64,000 nucleotides of DNA from Vreelandella azerica. GTDB lineage: Bacteria > Pseudomonadota > Gammaproteobacteria > Pseudomonadales > Halomonadaceae. The notes under the pieces were generated by a model. The model made no database searches. It saw only the letters and a list, made by a program, of their open reading frames with translations, and had not been told where the DNA came from. A program made the translations under genes and the position numbers. Each line of letters starts with the position of its first letter. The stretch's first letter is position 1. This document shows, in pieces, positions 18,896-26,819 of this stretch. The stretch spans positions 62,001-126,000 of the forward strand of contig NZ_JABFHI010000002.1 of NCBI RefSeq assembly GCF_013112225.1. The letters run 5' to 3'.

Positions 18896-19281
18896 TAGTT
18901 TTTCCCGGCCTCAGTAAATAGGGTCATGATGTTAGGGGAAAACTCGGACTCGGTTGCGATATTATGCTCCTGTTCTCCTTCCACTTGATGATAGAAGAAT
19001 ACACCGCTGGCACTCTCACCGATGCAATCGCCGTTGATCCAGATATCTTTTTTCAAGGCTGCACCAAACGGAGAGTCTTTACGAAAAACGTAAATTCCAG
19101 CCTTCCCCTCATCTGGATAGCTAAACTCTTTTGCCTCAGTTGATTCCTTTTGTGGGGCCATGCTAACCGAAGCACAGCCTGCCATAATGGTAAACAGGAA
19201 GAACACTAAAGTAACTTTCATGAGTTTCATTTTAGTTTACTTTTCGCTTTGGAAGCTTTTCAGGCTTTTTAATAAGGATGC

Positions 19282-19309
19282 TAACTTCATAAAAAGCTTT
19301 ATGAAGTTA
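19282..19309. repeat. Perfect palindrome upstream of the lipoprotein gene
   Basis: TAACTTCATAAA-AAGC-TTTATGAAGTTA, 12-bp arms, about 52 bp before the lipoprotein start. It has no T-run, so an operator or an mRNA leader hairpin is possible. Confidence 0.5.
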
Positions 19310-19418
19310 ATGCAAATTTACTTCATCTCTCAAAACTTGCCAAATAACTTTATAAATCTTTTCCCTTTCTAAGCAGAAAAAGCACTTAGCACTCTTATAC
19401 CAGAAAAACCTGCGGCCA

Positions 19419-19452
19419 CAGGCTTTTCGAAGTGGATAAGATGAAAAGCCTG
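19419..19452 (-). terminator. Hairpin downstream of the outer-membrane barrel gene
   Basis: CAGGCTTTTC / GAAAAGCCTG, perfect 10-bp arms with a 14-nt loop. On the minus strand it follows the stop of the barrel gene, and GGTTTTTC occurs a little downstream. Confidence 0.45.
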
Positions 19453-19472
19453 ATTACTCAAACATCATAAGA

Positions 19473-20111
19473 TTAAAAGCTATAACGATAGCCTAAAGCA
19501 GCGGAGCTAGTGTCGTCTTCAAAGCCTAAGTCTACAAAAATGGATGAGGATTCGTTAAACCACCCAGCAGCACCTACATTAATAGCTGTTTGACTATCAA
19601 AGTCATCGAAATCTGTATGTGAAACTCCAGCATTTAACTCAAGCCAAGAAGAAGCCCAGGCACGGACTCCACCAGAAATATTGATTCCATTTTCATCCAC
19701 GCTGTAGCAGCCAAGCCGATACTGACATATTTCTGCCTCAGCGTAGGCTAGACCGCCTGAAAACGTGAAATCAATACTATCTGCTACAGGAAATGCATAA
19801 CCAACGAACCAAAGTGATTGTGAGAGATTAAGCTCTGTAACACTTCCACTGTTTTCCTGATAGCTTCCATTAGCTCCAATTATCACATTATTAGAAAATT
19901 GATAACTACCTGAAACTTTTGCACCACCAATATCACTATATACATCGTAAGACTTGGGCCCAGACACTAAGTATATATCATCGTCATATTCAGTATGTAC
20001 AGCAGAAACAGATAGCTGAGTATAACTGAAGTTTGTTTCCTGGGCTTGGATAGACAAGGAAAAAAGTGAAGAAACAACGCTCAAAGAAGCAATTTTAAAA
20101 GAATTACGCAC
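19473..20111 (-). CDS. Outer-membrane beta-barrel protein
   Basis: 212 aa with a signal peptide (MRNSFKIASLSVVSSLFSLS, cleavage about IQAQ|ET). Alternating hydrophobic strands follow (NVIIGANGSYQ, SLWFVGYAFPV, DFTFSGGLAYAEAE, AALGYRYSF), ending in the terminal Phe required for barrel insertion. Looks like a small 8-10-strand porin-like family; no specific name. Clearly more AT-rich than the metabolic genes around, consistent with acquired DNA. Confidence 0.7.
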   Translation of the reverse strand: MRNSFKIASLSVVSSLFSLSIQAQETNFSYTQLSVSAVHTEYDDDIYLVSGPKSYDVYSDIGGAKVSGSYQFSNNVIIGANGSYQENSGSVTELNLSQSLWFVGYAFPVADSIDFTFSGGLAYAEAEICQYRLGCYSVDENGINISGGVRAWASSWLELNAGVSHTDFDDFDSQTAINVGAAGWFNESSSIFVDLGFEDDTSSAALGYRYSF

Positions 20112-21014
20112 TTATGATTTCCTTTTAATTAATTAAATTTAATTATATCATTAATTAAACTTTACATACAGGCTTTACTTGTAAGAGATCTGCCATCATT
20201 TTGTAGGAGATCTGCTATTATTGTAACGCTTGATACCCTGATTCGAAGCAGGAGGTGACCCTACTCTGCAGACATGCCTGGCATTGATGAGACTGTGACG
20301 CATTCCAGTTATGTTGCGGTGTACCACGCTGCTGTAGGTTGATATTATTAATGTAGTTAACGTCAGCCAAAAATATTCTTAGACTGGGCCTCTCGGGGCC
20401 AATGCAGTTAGGAGAGCCAACAGCACTTTCATTGAAACAGCCTGTAAGGCCTTTTCAGGCATAATTCGCAATAAGCGTATTTTGTCTACTGAACGAACTC
20501 TCAGGGTATACTCTGAGCTCGATAACCTGCTCCATCCAGATCTGGCTCGGAAGCTGCTTTTATAATTAACCTACTGAAAAAAAGCGGTTTCTTTACATCG
20601 CCACCTCCGTACATTACAAGCTAAGGCGGAGCTGTTGGAGGTAAAAGCGCTGACTCCCTGAACGCCCAGTCGCAACCACCAAACAGGCATCTGCCGGGAA
20701 AGACCAAACTGAATTCCCGATAACTCTATTCGGGAATGACTAGTAAATGGTGGGTTGGTTCAGGAATAACGGTGTAGGTATGAGCTGGCCAGGAAATGAC
20801 GGGGCGTAGGCCGGTTTGTTCGTCATGGGGGATGGAACAGCCATTTCTCTCATATTCTGGATGAATGCTTGATGGGCTCATTGACGTTAAAGCGGAACGT
20901 TTTAGTCCTGCTACCAACGAAGACCGGATTGGCTACCTGACAGGTAGTGCAGAACCTCTACCTAAAGGGCCCTGTCACAGCCATCAGGAAATATCGGCAG
21001 CTATCCGGCGGTCA
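20112..21014. other. 900-bp region without an intact gene
   Basis: No complete coding frame convinces me. Around 20390-20575 there is a ~60-codon open stretch on + (…FIETACKAFSGIIRNK… ending RKLLL) without a start, possibly a gene relic. At 20712-20737 an inverted repeat ATTCCCGA…TTCGGGAAT occurs, followed by degenerate GGAAATGACGG-like copies near 20760-20805. The AT-rich 20112-20165 segment is the likely promoter region of the barrel gene. Confidence 0.4.
20712..20737. repeat. ATTCCC…GGGAAT inverted repeat
   Basis: ATTCCCGA-TAACTCTAT-TCGGGAAT type dyad inside the gene-poor stretch. It resembles the small palindromic repeats (ATTCCC-N-GGGAAT) common in many proteobacterial genomes. Only one clear copy is in this window. 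Confidence 0.4.
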
Positions 21015-21245
21015 TCACAGGTAGGTAGCAATCTTGTCTTTAAGTGCCAGACGCTGTTTACGGGTGTTTTCTTCAATGTGCGTAGCCACAGGTTCAATCT
21101 CTGTTTCCATACGATGGATCTGGCGATTCACTTCATGGTAGCCCTCTACCAGCTTGGCAAAGTGCGCGTCAGACTGTTTCAGGTCGTGGATGCGTTCTGC
21201 ATGTTCAGGAAATTCCTCTGCAAGCTCATGTGGCGTGTGGCTCAT
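21015..21245 (-). CDS. YdcH family (DUF465) protein
   Basis: 76 aa, all-helical: FPEHAERIHDLKQSDAHFAK, then YHEVNRQIHRMETE and a Lys-rich end RLALKDKIATYL, matching the DUF465/YdcH pattern of a short helical hairpin. Function unknown. Last of a run of small minus-strand genes downstream of fliC. Confidence 0.8.
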   Translation of the reverse strand: MSHTPHELAEEFPEHAERIHDLKQSDAHFAKLVEGYHEVNRQIHRMETEIEPVATHIEENTRKQRLALKDKIATYL

Positions 21246-21278
21246 TCTAAAACCTCGTTTGGGTGTTATTGAAAATAT

Positions 21279-21566
21279 CTAAAATGCTCTGTCACTCACC
21301 GTAACAGCCGCGCCGGTTGCCTGCCAAGCCTTTTTGCGGGCAACCCCGAAGTAGCGGATCAATGACGATTCTTGGCCCATCCCCAAGAAAAACGGCTTTT
21401 CATCCTTGGTGGGCGTTGCTTTTTTAGGTATAGCGAGCTTTACTTTCGGAGAGTTACGATAACCACCTAACTTACCAACATAAATCAGATAGATAACAGC
21501 AAGTCCACTGTTAACACTTACCCAGATGGCAAAGATCGCCAGAATCGTCAGGATGGTGGTATCCAT
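21279..21566 (-). CDS. Small single-pass membrane protein
   Basis: 95 aa with one N-terminal membrane helix (LTILAIFAIWVSVNSGLAVI) and a basic cytosolic tail (KVKLAIPKKATPTKDEK). No family recognised. Lies between two small genes downstream of fliC. Confidence 0.5.
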   Translation of the reverse strand: MDTTILTILAIFAIWVSVNSGLAVIYLIYVGKLGGYRNSPKVKLAIPKKATPTKDEKPFFLGMGQESSLIRYFGVARKKAWQATGAAVTVSDRAF

Positions 21567-21590
21567 ACGTTAGTCTTCCTGTGCTGCTAA

Positions 21591-21785
21591 TCACTCCCCC
21601 AACATCACCTGGGTATGCTCACGCTGCTGCTTCACCGCGTCATCCAGTATCCCCAGCAGCTTGTCATAATCCTCACGCATTTCATCCGCCATGCCAGTGG
21701 CTTCAAAGCGGCTGAGGGTGGCTTGGGTATCGTCAATGACCTTTTGTAGCTCATTGATCACATGCTGGCGCTCTTCTGGACTCAT
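21591..21785 (-). CDS. Small coiled helical protein
   Basis: 64 aa, acidic and helical (ELQKVIDDTQATLSRFEATG…DYDKLLGILDDAVKQQ). Its ATG overlaps the stop of the upstream 104-aa gene by 4 bp, so the two are probably translated together. Unknown family; the position after fliC allows a flagellar accessory role, but nothing in the sequence proves it. Confidence 0.5.
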   Translation of the reverse strand: MSPEERQHVINELQKVIDDTQATLSRFEATGMADEMREDYDKLLGILDDAVKQQREHTQVMLGE

Positions 21786-22096
21786 AACATGAGTACCATA
21801 ACAAGAATATGCTCTCCTGCTTGGTTAAGACGAAAATCTTCTGAATTTTCAAAGCACTCTACATCCGAAGAGCAAATAGCCTTTTCTATTTCTTTGGTTT
21901 TTTCCTCACCAGAAAAGAACCACCTTCGTCTTTTTCTGCTATCAATCATAGCAGGCCCATCACATCGATGCCTTGTGCGATAAAAACAGGCTTCACCCAG
22001 CACATTAAACGCTATAAAAGTATCGCTTTCTTGCCGCTCCAGCTTCTCTTGAAAAAATACAGTACGGCCAAATTGATCAGATGTCTTGTGATACAT
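21782..22096 (-). CDS. Hypothetical protein downstream of fliC
   Basis: 104 aa, ATG 22096. Sequence MYHKTSDQFGRTVFFQEKLE… with a basic SRKRRRW stretch. No recognised domain. Starts 20 bp after the fliC terminator, so expression may need read-through or its own promoter. Confidence 0.45.
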   Translation of the reverse strand: MYHKTSDQFGRTVFFQEKLERQESDTFIAFNVLGEACFYRTRHRCDGPAMIDSRKRRRWFFSGEEKTKEIEKAICSSDVECFENSEDFRLNQAGEHILVMVLML

Positions 22097-22115
22097 AAAC
22101 TGTTACTCAATTCCG

Positions 22116-22152
22116 AAAAATAAAAAACCGACCCCCAAAGGGAGCCGGTTTA
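22116..22152 (-). terminator. Intrinsic terminator of fliC
   Basis: Minus-strand reading: AACCGGCTCCC-TTT-GGGGGTCGGTT then TTTTATTTTT, beginning about 50 bp after the fliC stop. Confidence 0.8.
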
Positions 22153-22202
22153 GTGTGCTTCTCAGTGATAGAGAAAAGTCTCTATCAATCCTAAGCCTCA
22201 GA

Positions 22203-23845
22203 TTAACCCAGCAGAGACAGAACGTTCTGCGGCAGCTGGTTAGCCTGAGCAAGAACGGAAGTACCGGCCTGCTGCAGGATCTGGGCGCGAGTCATATCAG
22301 CCACTTCCATTGCGTAGTCAGCATCTTCGATGCGTGACCGTGCATCAGCAAGGTTAGTCTGGTTGGTGATCGCAGATTCAAAACGGTTCTGTACGGAAGC
22401 TGTCAACTTGTGCAATCGCTGTATCAAGTTCACTGATATCAGAACGTTCGGCTTCAGTGACTGCATCAGTAGTGAAGTTATCATCCTGATCTTGGTAGAT
22501 GCGCTGACCGGAGTCATTAGTGATATTGCCATTTTCCTGTTCATAGTAGGTAACATCAGTTGTTGCAAGGTTAGTCAAGCCACCATCGCTACCTGCACTG
22601 ACATTAACGGTACCAGCAGCAAAAGCAATGCTAGAAACAGCTGAACCATCGCTGACAATATCAATATTCTGAGTATCGAAGCCACCTCGAGGCTAACTGT
22701 ACTAGCACCATTGAAATTTGTGATAGCGTCGTTGACTTCGGCAGCTCAAATCTACGTTACGATTCACAGTATATGTATTGCCTCGATGGTAACCTGAGCA
22801 TCACCACTAGCAAGATCAGCTGTAGTAGCTTGAGCTGTTGTACCACCAATGATGAAATCATCTGTTCCTACAACAGAGCCCGTATTGTTATTCCACAGAT
22901 CACCGCTATCATCTACATATACTGTACTAGTGCTTCCATTAACAGTAATCGAAAGTTCACCGCGGTTTGTAAAAGCATCATCGCCCGCAAGCCCTTGAAG
23001 GTCTGCTTCTAAACCAGCCGTATTTAAACTTCCATCTCCATCAGTAATGGGAGGAGTTGCAGTAGTAAATGTTGTACCATCGTCAAACTCAATTACCGCA
23101 TCTGCTGACGCACTAAGAGCAGTAGCAAGACTATCAATTGTGGCTGCGTCAGTCTCTGTTAAGTTACCTGTGCTATCCAGACGAAGCCTGTTGCCGCTAT
23201 CAGCATTGGAAATAGAACCATCGGATGCAACAGAAATACGAGTTTGTTCGCCACCAATCGTAACATCTGCTTCTACTGTTTCGCCTGCTGCGGCGGGTGT
23301 CATTCTATCAGCGATAGCTTCCTAGAAGCACCATCGGTAAAGGTTTGTGTTTGAATAAACTCACCATCAGCATTAACTGTGTAGGTGGCATCACCGGCTG
23401 TTACGGAGCTTCTTCGTTAGAAGTAGAAAGCACATACTCATTAGTACCAGATGTCTGAACGGCGCCTGCTAATGTCAGAGCATCAACAGTGGCTGCTTCG
23501 TTATCGATTTCACCCGCGCCATTAACGTTGAAGCCTTCAAGCCCTAAAGACTTGCTAGTAACCTCTGACCATCATTAGCACCGACTTGGATATTGATTGA
23601 CTCAGAGTTGGTGCCGTTAGCTCACGAATACGCTGGAGGTTATCGTTAACTTGATCCAGACCGCCTTCAGCGGTTTGCGCAATAGAGATACCATCGTTAG
23701 CATTACGTTGGGCTTGTGCTAGACCAGTGATCTGGGAGCTGAAGCGGTTGGCACTGTTGATGCGCAGGCCGGAGGAGAGACGCTCCATGGAAGTCTGAAG
23801 CGCGTTTTGTGATTCGCGCAGGTTCTGCTGGCCGATCATGGACAT
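22203..23845 (-). CDS. fliC: Flagellin FliC (multiple frameshifts and small internal deletions)
   Basis: N-terminal D0/D1 ([45 protein letters not shown]) starts at ATG 23845 after AAGGAGAA. The C-terminal D1/D0 ends [10 protein letters not shown] at 22203. Between lies a Thr/Ala/Asp-rich variable domain. The frame is broken at roughly 23615, 23575, 23545, 23410, 23305, 22755, 22685, 22580 and 22405. Some breaks also lose expected residues: after RIRELT before GTNSES, after NDGQ before SKSLGLEGF, and an 8-bp AAGTTGAC repeat unit at IAQVDKLTAS. Either this copy is a pseudogene or the consensus is poor over a repeated flagellin. A sigma-28 promoter precedes it. Confidence 0.8.
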
Positions 23846-23916
23846 GGTAATTCTCCTTTCAATTGCACTGGCCTTTGAGGCCTGCTTGTCGGCCACATTG
23901 TGTGCCGTTATTAATA

Positions 23917-23943
23917 ATTACGGCCTGCCAGGACAAACCTTTA
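23917..23943 (-). promoter_or_regulatory. Sigma-28 (FliA) promoter of fliC
   Basis: Minus strand: TAAAGGTT - 11 bp - GCCGTAAT, against the FliA consensus TAAAGTTT-N11-GCCGATAA. It lies about 70 bp upstream of the fliC start. Confidence 0.75.
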
Positions 23944-24051
23944 GCCTTAAAATCAAAAAAGATGTAACGGTTGGTAACTTGATGAGAAGGCTGCATTTTG
24001 CCTATAAAAGCGTATCCTATGATTTAACATTTGGTATGGAAGGAAAGACTG

Positions 24052-24593
24052 ATGTCGCCCTCACAGATCCCTGTATTGCTGGCCGGTGCCGCCATTTTCT
24101 TTGGGCTGATCAGCCTGGTGCTGTTCTATCGTGTGGTTATCAAACCTCGTCAGGCTGTAAAACAACCTGAAGAAGCAGTGTCCCCACCGCCTACCACGCC
24201 GGGAGCGCCTTCCAGACAAAAAACAGCGGCCAAGCCCAAGGCTCGCGCAGAGCAATGCCTGTTTGTGGTTTTTGAACAGCCAAGCCAGGCAATTAATCAG
24301 GCGTTGGGCAAGATGCTTAAAGACAGAAACGCCTTTTACGAGGACGCCGGGGCCGCATGGCTACCCGCTGATGGTGGCCAGCGCCACCTTTACATAAAGA
24401 AGGCGAACACCCACCGGTTAAAGGCGTGTCTATCCTGATCCGTTTTTTAAACGCTCATAAAGTCTCACGTAACCCGGACGACCTGATTGCCTTTACCCAC
24501 GATGTTGCGGCACTGGGTGGCCAGATGCTGGATGCCAGGCAGCAGCCGATCACACCAGAAAAACTGGCTGAAATGCGCCGAGAAAATGACTAA
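24052..24593 (+). CDS. ZipA-like membrane-anchored protein (one apparent frameshift)
   Basis: About 180 aa when a break near 24390 is repaired. One N-terminal membrane helix (IPVLLAGAAIFFGLISLVLF), a Pro-rich linker (VSPPPTTPGAPS), then a domain ending GVSILIRFLN…ALGGQMLDARQQPITPEKLAEM. That end resembles the FtsZ-binding domain of ZipA (…GG.VLDDQR…TPQKL.E). ATG 24052 after AGGAAAG. It is divergent from fliC and followed by a small gene 18 bp on. Probably a ZipA paralogue; the housekeeping zipA is usually beside ligA. Assignment is tentative. Confidence 0.5.
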
Positions 24594-24611
24594 CTCCAGG
24601 TGATCAATAGC

Positions 24612-25003
24612 ATGAGCTTTCAACACAGTTTCCAGCACTACAAAGACCCTGTTCAGCTTTACGATGTGGTGTTTGTGATTACCCCCGGCTGGAACAGGCT
24701 CGCAGCTTGGTGAATACCACCCTGCAAAGCCTGATTGATAACGCCAAACAGCCGCAGGACCTACTGCGCTACCGTGAAATGCAACGCAAGCTGATGCTGG
24801 AAATCCAGATGATCCATGCCAACCTTACCCACCTACTGGAACGCTATCGCGCCGATGTGCAAGTATTGCTGCAAAGCCAGGGCGCCAAGGGCAACCGCGA
24901 GGTCAGCCTGGATGAGATGGAAAAGGATGCCATGGCGCGGGCGCGCGAGATTTACCAGAAGGTAGTGGAGTTTCAGACCGGGCGGCGCAGCGTGCCGTGG
25001 TAA
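24612..25003 (+). CDS. Hypothetical helical protein (one apparent frameshift)
   Basis: Joining ATG 24612 (MSFQHSFQHYKDPVQLYDVV) to the frame RLEQARSLVNTTLQSLIDNA across the CCCCC at about 24687 gives 130 aa. The rest is helical (LRYREMQRKLMLEIQMIHAN, REIYQKVVEFQTGRR). No family recognised. Likely in one transcript with the ZipA-like gene, among the flagellar genes. Confidence 0.5.
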
Positions 25004-25058
25004 GAGCCGTCTACTATCCTATTATTTACTTAATCCTTATATCTATCTGAAACAATAA

Positions 25059-25084
25059 CCCGGCGGGTGGAGCCACCCGCCGGG
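25059..25084. terminator. 12-bp GC-rich hairpin between convergent genes
   Basis: CCCGGCGGGTGG-AG-CCACCCGCCGGG, a perfect inverted repeat between the + strand hypothetical gene and fliD. No T-run on + (CGTTTGC follows). Confidence 0.6.
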
Positions 25085-25098
25085 CGTTTGCAGCGTGG

Positions 25099-26499
25099 TT
25101 AATCCTTGCGGCCAAGAGCGGCGTCTAGGGCGTCAAACTGCTGGTTGAGGTAGGTGCTGGTCTGGTTCATCTGGGCAATCATCGAATCCAGCTGGCCGAA
25201 CTGTACCCGGTAGCGTTCAATGGTGCGTTCGATGCTTAGCTCGGCGCGTTCATAGCGGGTGTTGAGGCTTTCAATACGATTTTCTGCGCCGCTGATGGCA
25301 ATGCCCAGGGTGCCGTTTTTGCCGGTGAGCTGGTCAATCGCGGTGCCCAGCAGGTCGCCCAGGCCATTATTGCCTTCGGCACCGGCGAAGAAGTTGCCTA
25401 GCGCATCCGGCTGGTTCTTGGCCAGGTTGCTGATGGTATCGTCGTCCATTTCCAGGGTACCATCGCGCTGCAGGGTAATCCCCAGTTGGCTCAGGGTGGA
25501 AAATTCGCCCCCGGCGACACCGCTACCCAGCACGCTGCGCAAACGCCCTTCAATGGTGCGCACCGTGCTGTCGCCCACCAGCTCACCGGCGGTTTCACGG
25601 TCGCCGTTAAAGCTAGTCAAAGTGCCAATGGTCTCTTTCAGGCCGTTAAAGGCCTCGACAAAGTCACCCACGGATTCGCGGATCTTCAGGGTATTACGTT
25701 CCACGTTGACCGTGCTGCTGGCCGTCTCGCCCGCGCCGATATTGAGCGCGTTGAGATCCAGGGTTACGCCCTGAATGGCGCCTTCAATCTGATTATTAGC
25801 GCTGGTGATGGCCACGCCATTTACCGTTAGCGAGGCATCGGTACCCAGTTTTGCCGCGCTGCCAGTATCTGCTACTAATGGTGCGGGGTCGGTACCGCTA
25901 AAGCTGAACCCAGAGATGGATGCATCAGCACCGGTATCACGGGAGCTAAGCGCCAGGCGATACTGGCTGCCGTCAAAGATGACGGACGCATCTACACCTG
26001 AATCCGCATCGGCATTGATCGCATCGCGGATATCTTCAAGGGAGCTATTAGCGGCAATCGTAACAGTGGTATCGGCTTTGGCATCCGTGTTGGTTTCCTC
26101 ACCAAATACAAAGGTCAGCGTCTGCTCGCTGGCACCGGATATCTTTGCTTCGGCATCGTCTACTCCTACTGATGCCAAAGTGCCTCGGGTCGCTAGTGTA
26201 TCCACGGTAATAGAATAACTGCCGGGCAGCGCCGTGGCGTCGGTGGTTGCGGTGATCTCATCGCCGCGCACACTGGCGGAAAGGCTTTCATACAGCGACG
26301 GCTTGCTTAGCGCATCTACCGCATCATTCAAGCTATTCAGAGCAGACTCAAGCTTGCCATAGGCCGAAATCTTGGCTTCCTGCTGCTCCTGCTGACGGGT
26401 AATCGGTGCCAGCTTGCCTCGTTCTGCATCGTTGAGCTGATCAAGCAGCCCGCTGAGATCAAGGCCTGAGCCAATACCGAGAGAGGTTATTGTTGCCAT
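25099..26499 (-). CDS. fliD: Flagellar hook-associated protein 2, FliD (copy 1)
   Basis: 466 aa, intact. FliD N domain (SLGIGSGLDLSGLLDQLNDA, GKLAPITRQQ), a repeated beta-rich centre with a flagellin-IN-like segment (LTVNGVAITSANNQIEGAIQ), then the FliD C domain ending MIAQMNQTSTYLNQQFDALD. FliD caps the growing filament. ATG 26499 with GAGGACT about 8 bp before and a sigma-28 promoter upstream. Paralogue of the next gene with the same domain plan. Confidence 0.9.
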   Translation of the reverse strand: MATITSLGIGSGLDLSGLLDQLNDAERGKLAPITRQQEQQEAKISAYGKLESALNSLNDAVDALSKPSLYESLSASVRGDEITATTDATALPGSYSITVDTLATRGTLASVGVDDAEAKISGASEQTLTFVFGEETNTDAKADTTVTIAANSSLEDIRDAINADADSGVDASVIFDGSQYRLALSSRDTGADASISGFSFSGTDPAPLVADTGSAAKLGTDASLTVNGVAITSANNQIEGAIQGVTLDLNALNIGAGETASSTVNVERNTLKIRESVGDFVEAFNGLKETIGTLTSFNGDRETAGELVGDSTVRTIEGRLRSVLGSGVAGGEFSTLSQLGITLQRDGTLEMDDDTISNLAKNQPDALGNFFAGAEGNNGLGDLLGTAIDQLTGKNGTLGIAISGAENRIESLNTRYERAELSIERTIERYRVQFGQLDSMIAQMNQTSTYLNQQFDALDAALGRKD

Positions 26500-26658
26500 A
26501 CTGGGAGTCCTCAGTGTTTCTGGCTAAACCCAACACGTATTGCGCAGTTGCCAACACCCTGGCTGATAGAAAAGAAGCTGCGCTGTGGGCTGGCAGTGTC
26601 AAAGCATGCCGCCATTGTGATAATGGTGAAACGTCAACAAACTCTCACCACAGAGTTA

Positions 26659-26685
26659 TTATCGACGAATTAGCGGCTAACTTTA
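26659..26685 (-). promoter_or_regulatory. Sigma-28 promoter of fliD copy 1
   Basis: Minus strand: TAAAGTTA - 11 bp - GTCGATAA, 7 of 8 matches in each half to the FliA consensus, about 160 bp before the start codon. Confidence 0.75.
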
Positions 26686-26740
26686 ACCTTTATTCACAAT
26701 TTAAGCATTGCATGGCGGCGTATTTTTCAACGCAGAATGC

Positions 26741-26776
26741 AAAAAAACCCGCCCAGGCAACAGCCTATGGCGGGTC
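26741..26776 (-). terminator. Intrinsic terminator of fliD copy 2
   Basis: Minus-strand ACCCGCC…GGCGGGT hairpin followed by TTTTTTT, about 45 bp after the stop of fliD copy 2 and upstream of the fliD copy 1 promoter. It makes the two copies separate transcripts. Confidence 0.8.
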
Positions 26777-26819
26777 ATAAAGCGGTGGTTTTGCCTTTCA
26801 GGTTGCTCGGTCGTCGTTA

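Larger units (their letters stand above)
17657..19230 (-). pseudogene. DUF2846-type lipoprotein gene split by an IS30 element
   Basis: The N-terminal part (19230 to 18896) encodes a lipoprotein signal with lipobox IMAGC, then GKAGIYVFRKDSPFGAALKK and TLFTEAGKN. The C-terminal part (17795 to 17657) continues YFVQQYIRMGAFVGGANLRL and ends GRCSKEI. Removing 17796-18895 and one TAG copy joins AAC-TAT-TTT in frame, giving 156 aa. This is the DUF2846 pattern (IYVFR... through GKNYF...GGA.L). Outer-membrane or periplasmic lipoprotein of unknown function. As it stands the first part ends with a TAG formed at the insertion point. Confidence 0.85.

Noticed and set aside
16900..22100. Prophage or defence island
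   Set aside because: No integrase, phage structural gene, restriction or toxin-antitoxin pair could be recognised; only an IS30 element and an iscB remnant.
24052..25003. Flagellar chaperones FliS/FliT expected near fliD
   Set aside because: The two small genes here do not show FliS or FliT patterns, and they lie on the opposite strand to fliD.
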